Source of the DNA: DALYJJ01 sp033763935
Lineage (GTDB): Bacteria > Acidobacteriota > Terriglobia > Bryobacterales > Bryobacteraceae
Direction of reading: 5' to 3'
NCBI GenBank assembly: GCA_033763935.1
Contig: JANRJO010000101.1
Span: 62,001-126,000, forward strand
DNA length: 64,000 nucleotides
In this document: in pieces, positions 41,443 through 50,264 of the stretch
How the letters are laid out: each line of letters opens with the position of its first letter
Numbering within the stretch: the first letter of the stretch is position 1
Made by a program: the position numbers and the translations under genes
The notes under the pieces: model-generated
What the model was told of the DNA's origin: nothing
Database searches by the model: none
What the model saw: the letters and a program-made list of their open reading frames with translations, nothing else

Positions 41443-41479
41443 AAACCGCCCGTCCCGTGGAAGCGGGGCGGGCGGTTTT
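41443..41479 (+). terminator. Rho-independent terminator after ppdK
   Basis: A 14-bp stem, AAACCGCCCGTCCC (41443-41456) with GGGGCGGGCGGTTT (41465-41478), contains a single G-T wobble and an 8-base loop, and ends in TTTT. It closes the recO-glyQ-glyS-ppdK transcript. Confidence 0.88.
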
Positions 41480-41504
41480 GTGTAGAATCGTGAACTACAC
41501 CAAG

Positions 41505-42287
41505 ATGCGCCGACCTTGCGGCCAGGCGGTAACGCCGGCAGTTATCACGTACAACGAAGAAGCGAACATCGAGCGCACTTTGAAGGCCCTCGAGTGGGCC
41601 GAAAACGTAATCGTGCTCGATTCCGGCTCGACCGACGCGACCGAACGCATTGCCCGATCGTTCGACAACGTCGCGTGGCGCGTCCGCCCATTCGATACGT
41701 GGGGCGGCCAGTGGGGACATGCGTTTCGCGAGTGCGGCATCCGCACCCGGTTTACCCTTGCACTCGACGCCGACATGGTGGTGACTCCCGAGTTTGTCAA
41801 CGAACTCGAAACCGTCTTCCTCAAGGGGCAATACCGCAGCGGCGTGCTGCCCGTCACCTATGTGACGCGGGGCAGACCGTTGATGGGCTCGATCTATCCC
41901 GACCAGCTTCGCGTGTTCGAGCCCAACGTCGTGATCGCCGGGCACGAGGGCCACAAGCACACCTTCGAAGCGCCGGAGCCCTGCTACCGGTTCCAACACG
42001 GCATGCTGCACGACGACCGCAAGCCGCTCGACCACTGGCTGCGCGCGCAGTTGAAGTACGCCGTCGCGGAGGATGAGCGCATCGCCGCCATTCCTGCGCC
42101 GGGCTTGAAGGACCGACTGCGCCACACCGGCCTCGTGCCCTGGCTGGTCGGCGCCCTCGCCTATTTCCGCAGCGGCGGACCGCTTCGCGGCGAAGCATCC
42201 AAGCGCTACGCCATGGAGCGCATGACGTTCGAATGCCTTCTGGCGCTACGGATCGACGAGCGGAAACGGCTCAAAGACGGCAACTGA
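41505..42287 (+). CDS. Family 2 glycosyltransferase, WaaE/KdtX-like
   Basis: 260 residues from ATG 41505. Earlier in-frame starts at 41457 (inside the terminator hairpin) and 41490 exist; the former is rejected, the latter is possible because TAGAAT lies just before it. GT-A fold motifs are plain: AVITYNEEANIERTLKALEW, VLDSGSTDATERIA and LALDADMVV with the DxD metal site. The C-terminal part (DHWLRAQLKYAVAEDERI) resembles transferases that modify LPS core sugars. Acceptor and donor are not known. Confidence 0.8.
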   Translation: MRRPCGQAVTPAVITYNEEANIERTLKALEWAENVIVLDSGSTDATERIARSFDNVAWRVRPFDTWGGQWGHAFRECGIRTRFTLALDADMVVTPEFVNELETVFLKGQYRSGVLPVTYVTRGRPLMGSIYPDQLRVFEPNVVIAGHEGHKHTFEAPEPCYRFQHGMLHDDRKPLDHWLRAQLKYAVAEDERIAAIPAPGLKDRLRHTGLVPWLVGALAYFRSGGPLRGEASKRYAMERMTFECLLALRIDERKRLKDGN

Positions 42288-42293
42288 CTCCGA

Positions 42294-43676
42294 TTACACC
42301 TTCACCCGATCGCTCCCGTAAGGCGCCCGCTGCGGCCGCGCAAGCATCTTGTTCGCCTCTTCGTCATTCACAAACTGCTCCTTCGCCGGGTCCCACTTCA
42401 GCTCGCGGCCCAGGCGCATGGCGATGTGGCTGACGAGGCAGGCGCTGCAGGAGCGATGCCCGTCCTCCGCGGAAGTGACGGGCGAGCGCTTCTCCTTGAT
42501 CGCCATCAGCCAGTCCAGATGATGATCGTTGCGCGGGCTGGCGTGCAGTCGCACCTCGCCCGGCTTGAACTCCGCCGCGATCAGGCGCAGATCGTGCGCG
42601 TCCAGCGTCCGGCTGCGCTTGCCCGCCGCGGCGTCGGCCATGTTGTACCGGCCGCGCGTCACCCAGATCCACCCGTCTTCACCCACGAACTTGACGCCGT
42701 TCTCGTACTTGTCGCTCGCGAACATCGTCGCGCCGTTCGCGTACTTCGCCCGCACATGGAAGCTGCCGTGGACGTCCCACAGGCCCTTCTTCGGAAACTC
42801 CGCCAGCGCCACCACCTCCACCGGGCCCGTCTTCTCCACGCCCATCGCCCAGTGCGCGATGTCGTAGTGATGCGTGCCCCAGCCCGTGATCATGCCCGCG
42901 CCGAACTGCTCGCAGCGCAGCCAACCGGGCCGGTCGTACCGCTTGCGCATGTCCGGCGACTGCGGGTGCACCCGGTTCTCGGTGTAATAAACCGCCGGCG
43001 TCGAGCCTAGCCACTTGTCGTAGTCGAGGTTCTTTGGCACCGGCATCTCCGGCTCTTCAGGACCCGACGGATCGTACGGCAGGCCGATGTAAATCTCCTT
43101 GATCTTGCCAATGCGGCCGTTTCGCACCATCTCGCAGGCGTGGCGGAAGGCATGGTCGCTGCGCTGCTGGCTCCCAAGCTGAAACACCACGCCCGTGCGC
43201 GTCACCACGTCCGCCATCTGGCGGCCTTCCTGAATGGTGAGCGCCGCCGGCTTCTGCAGATAAATGTGCTTGCCCGCCAGCGCGGCGTGCATTGCGGGTT
43301 CGGCGTGCCAGTGGTCCGGCGTGGAGATGGCGATGGCGTCAATGCTCTTGTCGGCCAGCATCTCCCGGTAATCCGTGTGCGTCTTCACCGCCGCGTAGTT
43401 GCCGCTGCCGAAGCGGCGGGCGTAGGCGGCTTCAATCAGCTCCTTCGCATCGGCGAGGCGCACCGTATCGACGTCACAGACGGCAACGAAGCGCGCCACA
43501 TCGGCGTGCCGCAGGATGCCGGGGAACTCGGAGGCGCGTGCGATGCGGCCCCATCCCAATTGCGCCACCTGAATCAGGTTCGAGGGCGCGCTCTGGCCCA
43601 GCACATGAGCAGGAACGATGGTGGGGAACCCGGCTACGGCCGCCGTCCGCAGGAACTCCCGGCGCGAACTCTTCAT
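42294..43676 (-). CDS. Gfo/Idh/MocA-family oxidoreductase with Tat signal
   Basis: 460 residues. The start KSSRREFLRTAAVAGF is a twin-arginine signal, so the folded enzyme with its NAD(P) is exported. The Rossmann domain has an atypical glycine motif (AQLGWGRIARASEF) followed by FVAVCDVDTVRLADAKE. STPDHWHAEPAMHAALAGKH and LQKPAALTIQEGRQM contain the family's EKP-like site, here QKP. The C-terminal domain includes GAGMITGWGTHHYDIAHWAM. Such enzymes oxidise or epimerise sugars. It follows the GH16-ThuA gene with a 4-base overlap, which supports a role in polysaccharide use. Confidence 0.88.
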   Translation of the reverse strand: MKSSRREFLRTAAVAGFPTIVPAHVLGQSAPSNLIQVAQLGWGRIARASEFPGILRHADVARFVAVCDVDTVRLADAKELIEAAYARRFGSGNYAAVKTHTDYREMLADKSIDAIAISTPDHWHAEPAMHAALAGKHIYLQKPAALTIQEGRQMADVVTRTGVVFQLGSQQRSDHAFRHACEMVRNGRIGKIKEIYIGLPYDPSGPEEPEMPVPKNLDYDKWLGSTPAVYYTENRVHPQSPDMRKRYDRPGWLRCEQFGAGMITGWGTHHYDIAHWAMGVEKTGPVEVVALAEFPKKGLWDVHGSFHVRAKYANGATMFASDKYENGVKFVGEDGWIWVTRGRYNMADAAAGKRSRTLDAHDLRLIAAEFKPGEVRLHASPRNDHHLDWLMAIKEKRSPVTSAEDGHRSCSACLVSHIAMRLGRELKWDPAKEQFVNDEEANKMLARPQRAPYGSDRVKV

Positions 43677-45178
43677 TCGAGCGTCTCCTTCGCTTCGCCC
43701 ATCGCCCAGAGGATGCCGCCCAGCAGGTGCCGCAAAAACAGCGGCTCCCGATAGTGCTCCTTCTTGTGGCCCAGAGCGGTGTAAAACGTGCGCCCTCCAT
43801 CGTACCTGAGCGTCCAGGCCAGCGGAAGGCGGTCGCCGAAGGCGCGGATGAACGGGAAACCCTCGCGCTTCGGGTCGTCGAGTCTGGTGGGGTCGGTGAT
43901 GAACAACGGCTTATGTTCGGGGTTCATCGGGTCGTGGTAGTAGCACTCGTCGCTCCATTCGAACTTCACCGGCAGCCCTCGCGTGGCGGGGTGCTCCGGA
44001 TCAGTCACGCGGACGAGGAAGGTCTGAATCTTCGGATGATATTTGAACCGTCCGCCGGCCAGCATGCGGTACCAATCCCAACCGCGTTCGGAGCCGGTAG
44101 CCGAATGGATGCCCACGTAGCCCCCGCCCCGCTCGATGAAGCGCATGAAAGCGTCGCGCTGGGCGTCCTTCAAAAAAGCTTCGTTATTGCTGTTCGAGAA
44201 CACGATGGCGCGATACTGTTTCAGCCGCTCGTCGGTGAACGTTTCCGGATCTTCGCTCCACGTGACGCGAAAGCCGGCCTCGTCGCCAAGCTTCTTCAAT
44301 GCCGCCACGCTGTCGGCGATATTGTCGTGCACGTAGCCCACGCCGTTGCGCGTATACACCAGAACGTCGCCCAGCGCGGCTGCCTGGTGAGGCCTCTCGT
44401 ACACGCGGACCCAGTCGACGGTAAGACGCTGCGGCAGCGTCGTGGAGGCATCCGGGTTACCGGGCCAGTTGCCCCCCACCGCCAGGTTCAGCAACAAATG
44501 ATGGGGCTTGTCGAAGACCCAGCGGGCGCTCTTGGGCAACCCCGAAGGTGTGAGCGTGAAGTAGAGCTTGCCGTCGATGTACCAGCGGATGATATTCGGC
44601 TCCCACTCGACCCCGAAGACGTGGAAGTCCGCCGAAAGAGGCCTAGGGCCGGAAATGGCCCCGCCGATGCCCTCGCCGCCGGAGTAGCCGGGACCGTGGA
44701 GCGTGCCGTGGAGGGTGTTGGGCTCGCGCCCGATGTTCTCCATAATGTCGATCTCTCCGCACGCCGGCCAGCCCACCTTGTCGATGTCTTCGCCCAGCAT
44801 CCAGAACGCCGGCCAGATGCCCTGGCCGAACGGGATCTTCATCCGCGCTTCGAAGCGTCCGTAGGTGCGCGCGAACTTGCCCTTCGTGATCAGGCGCGCG
44901 GAGGTATAGTCCCGAGAGACGCCATCGGCGCCGGTGAACTTCTCGGCACGCGCCTGTATGACGAGGTGCCCGCCTTCGAGATAGGCATTCTCCGGACGGT
45001 TGGTGTAGTACTGGAGCTCGTTATTGCCCCAGCCTCCGCCGCCGATCGCCCGCGTCCACTTCGCGGCATCGATCTCAGCCCCGTCGAACTCGTCGGACCA
45101 GACCAGCTTCCAGCCGCCCGGCTGCGCCACCGCAGCGGCGGTAAAGGATAAAAGGATAAGGAAAGCGCGCGGCCACAT
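43673..45178 (-). CDS. GH16 glucanase fused to a ThuA-like domain
   Basis: 501 residues with a signal peptide (FLILLSFTAAAVAQ). Residues about 20-265 are a family 16 beta-jelly-roll hydrolase with the catalytic box GEIDIMENIG (nucleophile and acid/base Glu) and FHVFGVEWEPNIIRWYIDG. GH16 enzymes cut beta-1,3- or mixed-linked glucans and related polymers. Residues about 275-495 are a ThuA-like, glutaminase-fold domain (VLVYTRNGVGYVHDNIADSV, GGGYVGIHSATGSERGW, RTFYTALGHKKEHYRE). ThuA relatives act in disaccharide utilisation. Having both in one exported chain is unusual. It is the first gene of an operon with the Gfo/Idh/MocA oxidoreductase. Confidence 0.88.
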   Translation of the reverse strand: MWPRAFLILLSFTAAAVAQPGGWKLVWSDEFDGAEIDAAKWTRAIGGGGWGNNELQYYTNRPENAYLEGGHLVIQARAEKFTGADGVSRDYTSARLITKGKFARTYGRFEARMKIPFGQGIWPAFWMLGEDIDKVGWPACGEIDIMENIGREPNTLHGTLHGPGYSGGEGIGGAISGPRPLSADFHVFGVEWEPNIIRWYIDGKLYFTLTPSGLPKSARWVFDKPHHLLLNLAVGGNWPGNPDASTTLPQRLTVDWVRVYERPHQAAALGDVLVYTRNGVGYVHDNIADSVAALKKLGDEAGFRVTWSEDPETFTDERLKQYRAIVFSNSNNEAFLKDAQRDAFMRFIERGGGYVGIHSATGSERGWDWYRMLAGGRFKYHPKIQTFLVRVTDPEHPATRGLPVKFEWSDECYYHDPMNPEHKPLFITDPTRLDDPKREGFPFIRAFGDRLPLAWTLRYDGGRTFYTALGHKKEHYREPLFLRHLLGGILWAMGEAKETLE

Positions 45179-45204
45179 GGCTGTGTGATATCGTTTTGTT
45201 CGTT

Positions 45205-46056
45205 ATGAAGTCAAGCCATACATTCTCCCGGCGTTCGTTTCTTGCGATGAGCGCGGCGGCCGGTCCGCTGGCTTCGGCGGCTTTCGGCGCGAAGAAGGTC
45301 CCCGTGGGTCTGGAGCTGTTTTCGGTGCGCAAAGAGCTGGCCGCCGACCCCATGGGAACGGTCCGCAAGGTGGCCGCCATGGGCTACGACGGCGTAGAGT
45401 TCTTCTCGCCGTACTACCAATGGACCACCGATCAGGCCAAGGAGATGCGGAAGCTGCTCGACGACCTCAACATCAAGTGCTGGTCGACGCACAACGGCAT
45501 GAACGCCCTGGCGAAGGAAGGTTTGCCGAAAGCGATCGAGCTGAACCAGATCATCGGATCGAAGTACATTGTCGCCGCGAGCGCGGGTCGCGTCGAGAAC
45601 CTCGACGGCTGGAAGCGCGTCGCGGAGACGCTGAACAACGCCGCGGACATGCTGAAGCAGCACAAGATGGCTCCCGGCTTCCATAACCACCAGACGGAGT
45701 TCAAACCGCTCGAAGGCAAGATGCCCATCGAGGTTCTCGCGGAGAACACGGTGAAAGACGTCGTGCTGCAGTTGGACGTCGGCACGTGCGTCGAAGTGGG
45801 CCAGGACCCGGTGGCGTGGATCAACAAGAACCCGGGACGCATCAAGTGCATGCACCTGAAGGAATATTCGAAAGCGCCCGGCAAAGGCTATCACGTCCTG
45901 TTCGGCGAAGGCGACGCGCCCTGGAAGCAGATCTTCAAGGCGGCCGAGTCGAAGGGCGGCATCGAGTTCTACCTCATCGAGCAGGAAGGCGCCAGTATCC
46001 CGCCGTTCGAGGCGTCCGAAGAGTGCCTGAAGCGCTATAAGAAGATGCGGGGATGA
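45205..46056 (+). CDS. Sugar phosphate isomerase/epimerase-like TIM barrel with Tat signal
   Basis: 283 residues from ATG 45205; a TTG three codons earlier is less likely. SRRSFLAMSAAAGPLASAA is a Tat signal. The xylose-isomerase-like barrel (AP endonuclease family 2) shows VAAMGYDGVEFFSPY, GFHNHQTEFKPLEG, VLQLDVGTCVEVGQDP and CMHLKEYSK, with His, Asp and Glu residues suited to bind a divalent metal. It probably isomerises a sugar released outside the cytoplasm. It is divergent from GH16-ThuA with 26 bases between starts, and its stop overlaps the next ATG by 4 bases. Confidence 0.87.
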   Translation: MKSSHTFSRRSFLAMSAAAGPLASAAFGAKKVPVGLELFSVRKELAADPMGTVRKVAAMGYDGVEFFSPYYQWTTDQAKEMRKLLDDLNIKCWSTHNGMNALAKEGLPKAIELNQIIGSKYIVAASAGRVENLDGWKRVAETLNNAADMLKQHKMAPGFHNHQTEFKPLEGKMPIEVLAENTVKDVVLQLDVGTCVEVGQDPVAWINKNPGRIKCMHLKEYSKAPGKGYHVLFGEGDAPWKQIFKAAESKGGIEFYLIEQEGASIPPFEASEECLKRYKKMRG

Positions 46057-47015
46057 GATCGGCCATCGGCGTTGCGCTGCTGGCGGCCATCGTCGCAGCG
46101 GCGCAACCGCCCGGAGCGGAGATCTCGAACCGCTCGCTGAAGCTGAAACTCCTGTTGCCGGACCGCGACCGCGGCTTCTATCGCGGCACGCGCTTCGACT
46201 GGTCAGGGCAAATCGCTAGCCTCGTCTACAAGGGCCACGAGTACTTCGGCATCTGGTTCCCGAAGTATGACCCGCTGCTGCACGACGCGATCCTCGGGCC
46301 CGTGGAAGAGTTCGTGAAGGGCGACTCGAGTATCGGCTACGACGAAGCGGGCGTGGGCGACTCGTTTCTGCGGATCGGCGTAGGCATGGTGCGGCGGCAG
46401 GACGCAGGGCCCTACCAGCGGTTCACGACCTATCCCATCATCAATCACGGCACCTGGACGCTGCGGCCGTATCCCGACAAGTTCGAGTTCGTGCATGAGC
46501 TGAAGGACTCGTCCGGGTACGGCTACAAGTATGAGAAGACCCTGCGGCTGGAGGGGGGCAAGCCGACGCTGATCATCGAGCATGCGCTTGAAAACACCGG
46601 CAGGAAACCGCTCGAGACGTCGCAGTACAACCACAACTTCTTCGTCGTCGACAAGCAGCCTACCGGCCCGGACTTCCGCGTCGTGTTCCCGTTTGAGCTG
46701 AAGTCCGAGCGCGACCTCGGCGAACTTGCCACGGTGGAAGGCAACCGCCTGGTGTACAAGCGCACGCTTCAGCCCGGCGAGTCCGCATTCACGCAACTGA
46801 CCGGCTTCGGAGCGACCGCGAAGGACTTCGACATCCGCATCGAGAACACGAAGGTGAAAGCCGGCGTGCGCATCCGGGGCGACCGTCCGATCGAAAAGAT
46901 TGTCTACTGGTCCATTCACACCACGCTGTGCCCGGAACCGTACATCGCCATCAAGGCCGCGCCGGGCGAAACGGTGAAGTGGCGTTTGCGGTACGACTTC
47001 TATAAGCTACGCTGA
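46053..47015 (+). CDS. Exported galactose-mutarotase-like beta-sandwich protein
   Basis: 320 residues with a signal peptide (AIGVALLAAIVAAA). The body is all-beta (LKLKLLLPDRDRGFYRGTRF, YEKTLRLEGGKPTLIIEHAL, HNFFVVDKQPTGPDFRVVFP), consistent with the galactose mutarotase-like or carbohydrate-binding supersandwich fold. The usual aldose-epimerase catalytic His and Glu cannot be placed with certainty, so activity is open. Coupling (ATGA) to the sugar isomerase suggests that it binds or epimerises the same sugar. Confidence 0.7.
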   Translation: MRSAIGVALLAAIVAAAQPPGAEISNRSLKLKLLLPDRDRGFYRGTRFDWSGQIASLVYKGHEYFGIWFPKYDPLLHDAILGPVEEFVKGDSSIGYDEAGVGDSFLRIGVGMVRRQDAGPYQRFTTYPIINHGTWTLRPYPDKFEFVHELKDSSGYGYKYEKTLRLEGGKPTLIIEHALENTGRKPLETSQYNHNFFVVDKQPTGPDFRVVFPFELKSERDLGELATVEGNRLVYKRTLQPGESAFTQLTGFGATAKDFDIRIENTKVKAGVRIRGDRPIEKIVYWSIHTTLCPEPYIAIKAAPGETVKWRLRYDFYKLR

Positions 47016-47021
47016 ACACTG

Positions 47022-48293
47022 ATGCAGAAGGCTGAGACCAACCCCTGGTGGCGCCAGGAAGACTGGATGGCGTTTGCCCTGGGCGCCCTGTTCCTCGCCG
47101 GGGTGTTGCTGGCGGGACCTGTGAAACTGCCGGGGTTCAGATGGAGTGACGCGGCTTCTCTCAGCACCGTGCTGGCGACGGCGCCTGCCGTGGCCGGGAT
47201 CGCGTTGCTCTGTCTGGTCACCAGCCTGCCCGGCGTCGCCCTTCTGGGCGGCAAGGCGGCGCGGTACGCGGCCGGGTTCCCCTTCGTGTTCCTGGTGGCC
47301 TGGGCCGCCCAAATTCTCGCCGGCAACAGCGGCGTGGCCTACTGGGGCGTCGAGTACGTCATCTTCGCGCTGGTCTTGGGACTGCTGATCAGCAACGGGC
47401 CGGGAACGCCCGAGTGGCTGCGGGAAGCCGTGCGGACCGAGTACTTCATCAAGACCGGCCTGGTCATCATGGGCGCCACCGTCCTGTTCGCCGACATCGT
47501 ATCGGCGGGCGCGCTGGGAATGCTGCAGGCGTTTCTCGTCGTCTCGGTGATCTGGTACGTAGCCTTCGCCCTGGCCAAGCGCTTCCGCCTGGACGACGAG
47601 TTCTCGGCGATTCTCGCCAGCGCAGTCTCCATCTGCGGCGTCTCCGCCGCCATCGCCACCTGCGGCGCGATCCAGGGCGACCGGCGCAAGATGAGCTACG
47701 TCGCCTCCGTGGTGCTGATCGTCGCGATACCGATGATCGTCCTGCAGCCGTGGGCCATCCGGGCCCTGTCGCTCCCCGATGCAGTCGGCGGCGCGTGGCT
47801 CGGCGGCACCCTCGACACGACAGGTTCCGTGGTGGCCGCCGGCGCGCTCATTTCCGAAACCGCGATGAAGATCGGCACCATCGTGAAGTTCGCCCAGAAC
47901 CTGCTCATCGGCTTCGCGGCCTTCGCGCTCGCCGTGTGGTGGAGCATGAAGAAGGCCGGCCCGGACGTGAACCGGCCCGGCGCGTCCGTGATCTGGGAGC
48001 GGTTCCCGAAGTTCGTGCTGGGGTTCGTGGGGGCGTCGCTGGTGTTTTCGTTTCTGGTGGACCCGGCCACGGCAAAGCAGGCCGGGCCGCTGTTGAACGG
48101 GCTGCGGAACTGGTGGTTCGCCTTGGCCTTCGCTTCCATCGGATTGGAGACGAAATTCACGGACCTGCTGAGCATGGAAGGCGGCCGGCCCTTCGCGGCG
48201 TTCCTGATCGCCCAGGGAGCGAACATCGTGTGGACGCTGGTGCTGGCGTGGCTGATCTTCGGCGGCGTGCTGTTTGGCCCGGTTGGCGTGTAG
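47022..48293 (+). CDS. YeiH-family putative sulfate exporter/UPF0324 membrane protein
   Basis: 423 residues with about 11-12 hydrophobic segments. It matches the Cons_hypoth698/YeiH family: KTGLVIMGATVLFADIV, AILASAVSICGVSAAIATCG, GGTLDTTGSVVAAGALISE, and FALAFASIGLETKFTDL-like at the C-terminus (ALAFASIGLETKF). Members are annotated as putative sulfate exporters, but transport has little direct support. It lies 6 bases after the mutarotase-like gene, so it may be read through from that operon. Confidence 0.86.
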   Translation: MQKAETNPWWRQEDWMAFALGALFLAGVLLAGPVKLPGFRWSDAASLSTVLATAPAVAGIALLCLVTSLPGVALLGGKAARYAAGFPFVFLVAWAAQILAGNSGVAYWGVEYVIFALVLGLLISNGPGTPEWLREAVRTEYFIKTGLVIMGATVLFADIVSAGALGMLQAFLVVSVIWYVAFALAKRFRLDDEFSAILASAVSICGVSAAIATCGAIQGDRRKMSYVASVVLIVAIPMIVLQPWAIRALSLPDAVGGAWLGGTLDTTGSVVAAGALISETAMKIGTIVKFAQNLLIGFAAFALAVWWSMKKAGPDVNRPGASVIWERFPKFVLGFVGASLVFSFLVDPATAKQAGPLLNGLRNWWFALAFASIGLETKFTDLLSMEGGRPFAAFLIAQGANIVWTLVLAWLIFGGVLFGPVGV

Positions 48294-48395
48294 GCGGAAT
48301 TGCGGAGGGCGGTGATGGGTATGAGTTGGGAGTTCTAGATCTGAACTTCGCCGGGCGGGGCTTCGTATACTGAGGGGAGAGACCACACAATCTCT

Positions 48396-48818
48396 ATGAC
48401 CCCCACAGAAACTCCTACGATTGCGCAGATTGAGGAACTCCTGGCGCAGAACGGCTACGAGATCACGGAGCTCGATGGCGACGTTTTGCGGGTGAAGGAT
48501 GTCGAGACGGGTGTCTCGTTTCAAGCGGTGCTGCAGGGCGGCGTGCTGTACATGACGGTGAGCCTCACTACGGTGCCGAAAGCCGCGATTACGCCGGAAG
48601 TGATGCGGCTGATGCTCGCGCACGATAACGGTATTTCGACCTCCGCTTTCCAGTTGTATGACACGGCAGACGGCAAGACGGCGGTGACGTTGAACAACTT
48701 CTGCACGCTGCAGAACATGGGCGCCGAGGACCAGGACGACGTACTGAGCCTGGCGGGCTACCTGATGGCGGACCTGATCGAAGCGCGGGACCTGCTGGAA
48801 GCGAAGCTGAAAGGTTGA
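48396..48818 (+). CDS. Small cytosolic protein opening the PspA/DUF350 operon (YjfI/DUF2170- or YbjN-like)
   Basis: 140 residues, acidic, no signal or TM helix. The pattern TIAQIEELLAQNGYEITELD, FQAVLQGGVLYMTVSL and LADLIEARDLLEA-like C-terminus fits the chaperone-like YbjN or DUF2170 folds. Position matters more than similarity: E. coli yjfI (DUF2170) precedes the PspA paralogue yjfJ in the same way. TATACT at about 48367 may be the -10 box of the operon promoter. Exact family membership is uncertain. Confidence 0.65.
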   Translation: MTPTETPTIAQIEELLAQNGYEITELDGDVLRVKDVETGVSFQAVLQGGVLYMTVSLTTVPKAAITPEVMRLMLAHDNGISTSAFQLYDTADGKTAVTLNNFCTLQNMGAEDQDDVLSLAGYLMADLIEARDLLEAKLKG

Positions 48819-48836
48819 GGGACGAAGAGGAAGACC

Positions 48837-49571
48837 ATGGGATTCTTTTCGGAGCTGTTCGGCCGCGGCGGCCGCGTGGCGCGCGGGCAGATGAACAAAG
48901 GGATGGACCAGATCGAGGACGCCACGTTTGAGGCGACCGTCCGTCAAACGGTGCGCGACATGCGTGCCGAACTGGTGAAGACGGTGAACGCGTCCGCCAT
49001 GGCGATGAGCAACCACAATCGCCTGGAGGCCGAATACCAGAAGTACGTGCGGCAGTCCGAGGAGTGGCTGGGGCGCGCGAACCAGGCGTTGGATGCGGGC
49101 AATGAAGAGCTCGCGAAGAAGGCGCTGGTGAAGAAGTCCGAGGCCGACCAGCAGGTGGCGTCGATGCAGGCGGGCGTCGAGTCGGCGCGGCAGGCAAGCG
49201 AATCGCTGAAGCAGAAGGTGGCGGAGCTCAAGCGGCGCATTGATGAAGCGGAGCGCACGGCGACGACGCTGGTGGCTCGCAAGAACGCGGCGGCGGCACA
49301 GCGGAAGGTGGCCGAAGCGCTTTCCGGCGTGGCTGCCTCGGACAACGCGTTCGCCGCGCTGAAGGGCTTCGAGGAGTCCGTGGCGCAGGAAGAAGCCAAG
49401 GCCAAGGCGTTCGATCAACTCGCGGCCGCAGGCAAGGACGAAACGCTCGAAGCGGAGTTCGCCATGCTCTCCGGCGGCAGCGTCGACAACGAACTGGCGG
49501 CGCTCAAGGCGGCGCGCAGCGGCAAGGCCCTGCCGGCCGCGGCGCCCAGGCAGATCACCGCGGCGGAGTAA
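48837..49571 (+). CDS. PspA/IM30-family membrane-remodelling protein (YjfJ-like)
   Basis: 244 residues. It is almost entirely helical and Ala/Glu/Lys-rich, with the ESCRT-III-like PspA hairpin: ARGQMNKGMDQIEDATFEAT, then EYQKYVRQSEEWLGRANQAL and SLKQKVAELKRRIDEAERTA. An amphipathic start (MGFFSELFGRGG) should bind membrane. Such proteins polymerise on stressed inner membranes. It sits second in an operon with DUF4178/DUF2491-like and DUF350 proteins, as YjfJ does in E. coli. Confidence 0.88.
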   Translation: MGFFSELFGRGGRVARGQMNKGMDQIEDATFEATVRQTVRDMRAELVKTVNASAMAMSNHNRLEAEYQKYVRQSEEWLGRANQALDAGNEELAKKALVKKSEADQQVASMQAGVESARQASESLKQKVAELKRRIDEAERTATTLVARKNAAAAQRKVAEALSGVAASDNAFAALKGFEESVAQEEAKAKAFDQLAAAGKDETLEAEFAMLSGGSVDNELAALKAARSGKALPAAAPRQITAAE

Positions 49572-50246
49572 ATGATTACCGCGGTCATCCTCGCGCTGCT
49601 CGGCGTGCTGCTGCTGATCGTGGTGCGGCAGATGTTCAAGGCGCCCGGCGGCCCGCAATTGCCGGGCGGAAAGACGGCGGCGCCCTTGCCTGCGCCGCCG
49701 CCCTCCGCCGTCGCCGGTACCGGCGACATCGCCACCGATCTCTGGAGCGCGAAGCCCGGCGACGTTATCTCGATTTCGGCCGCGGCGGCCGACTTCTCGG
49801 ACCTCGACTTCACGGTAGACCGGCGCAGCGCGTACGAAGGTGCGAACCGGCGCTGGATCGACCTGAGCGGTGAGCATCGTGGCAATCGCGTCTACCTCGA
49901 GGTCTATCGCACGCCGGACTTCGAGGTGATGGGGATGCTCGACCCTCGCAAGCTGACGCTCAATGACCTGAGCGTAAGCGAAGACCGGATGGCGGACCTC
50001 GATGCGAAGCAGGACCCGACACAGTATGTCGAGTTCGAGGGCAAGCGCTGGCACTACGAATCGAGCCGCGAGATCGGCTACTTCGAGAACGAACAGGGCC
50101 AGGGCGAGGGCCTGTATCGCTGGATTTTCCGGAACCCCAACGGGCCGGAGTTATTGTGCGTGGAGAAATGGGAGGGCGAGCCATTCGATGTCCGCGTCGC
50201 CCGCCGGATCAATCCCCAGGACATCGCCGTGTATCGCGCCGCGTAA
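49572..50246 (+). CDS. Membrane-anchored DUF4178/DUF2491-like protein (YjfK-like position)
   Basis: 224 residues, starting directly after the pspA-like stop. One N-terminal TM helix (ITAVILALLGVLLLIVV) and a Pro/Ala linker precede a beta-rich domain (RRWIDLSGEHRGNRVYLEVY; GEGLYRWIFRNPNGPELLCV; EKWEGEPFDVRVARRI). The pattern fits DUF4178 or DUF2491 proteins that accompany PspA relatives. No enzyme motif is seen; it may couple PspA polymers to the membrane. Confidence 0.68.
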   Translation: MITAVILALLGVLLLIVVRQMFKAPGGPQLPGGKTAAPLPAPPPSAVAGTGDIATDLWSAKPGDVISISAAAADFSDLDFTVDRRSAYEGANRRWIDLSGEHRGNRVYLEVYRTPDFEVMGMLDPRKLTLNDLSVSEDRMADLDAKQDPTQYVEFEGKRWHYESSREIGYFENEQGQGEGLYRWIFRNPNGPELLCVEKWEGEPFDVRVARRINPQDIAVYRAA

Positions 50247-50264
50247 GGAGCGGCTGGATGTTCC

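Noticed and set aside
47007..50054. A 1015-codon open frame antisense to the YeiH and PspA genes
   Set aside because: Composition is that of a shadow frame (His/Arg/Gln-rich) and it covers four well-supported genes on the other strand.
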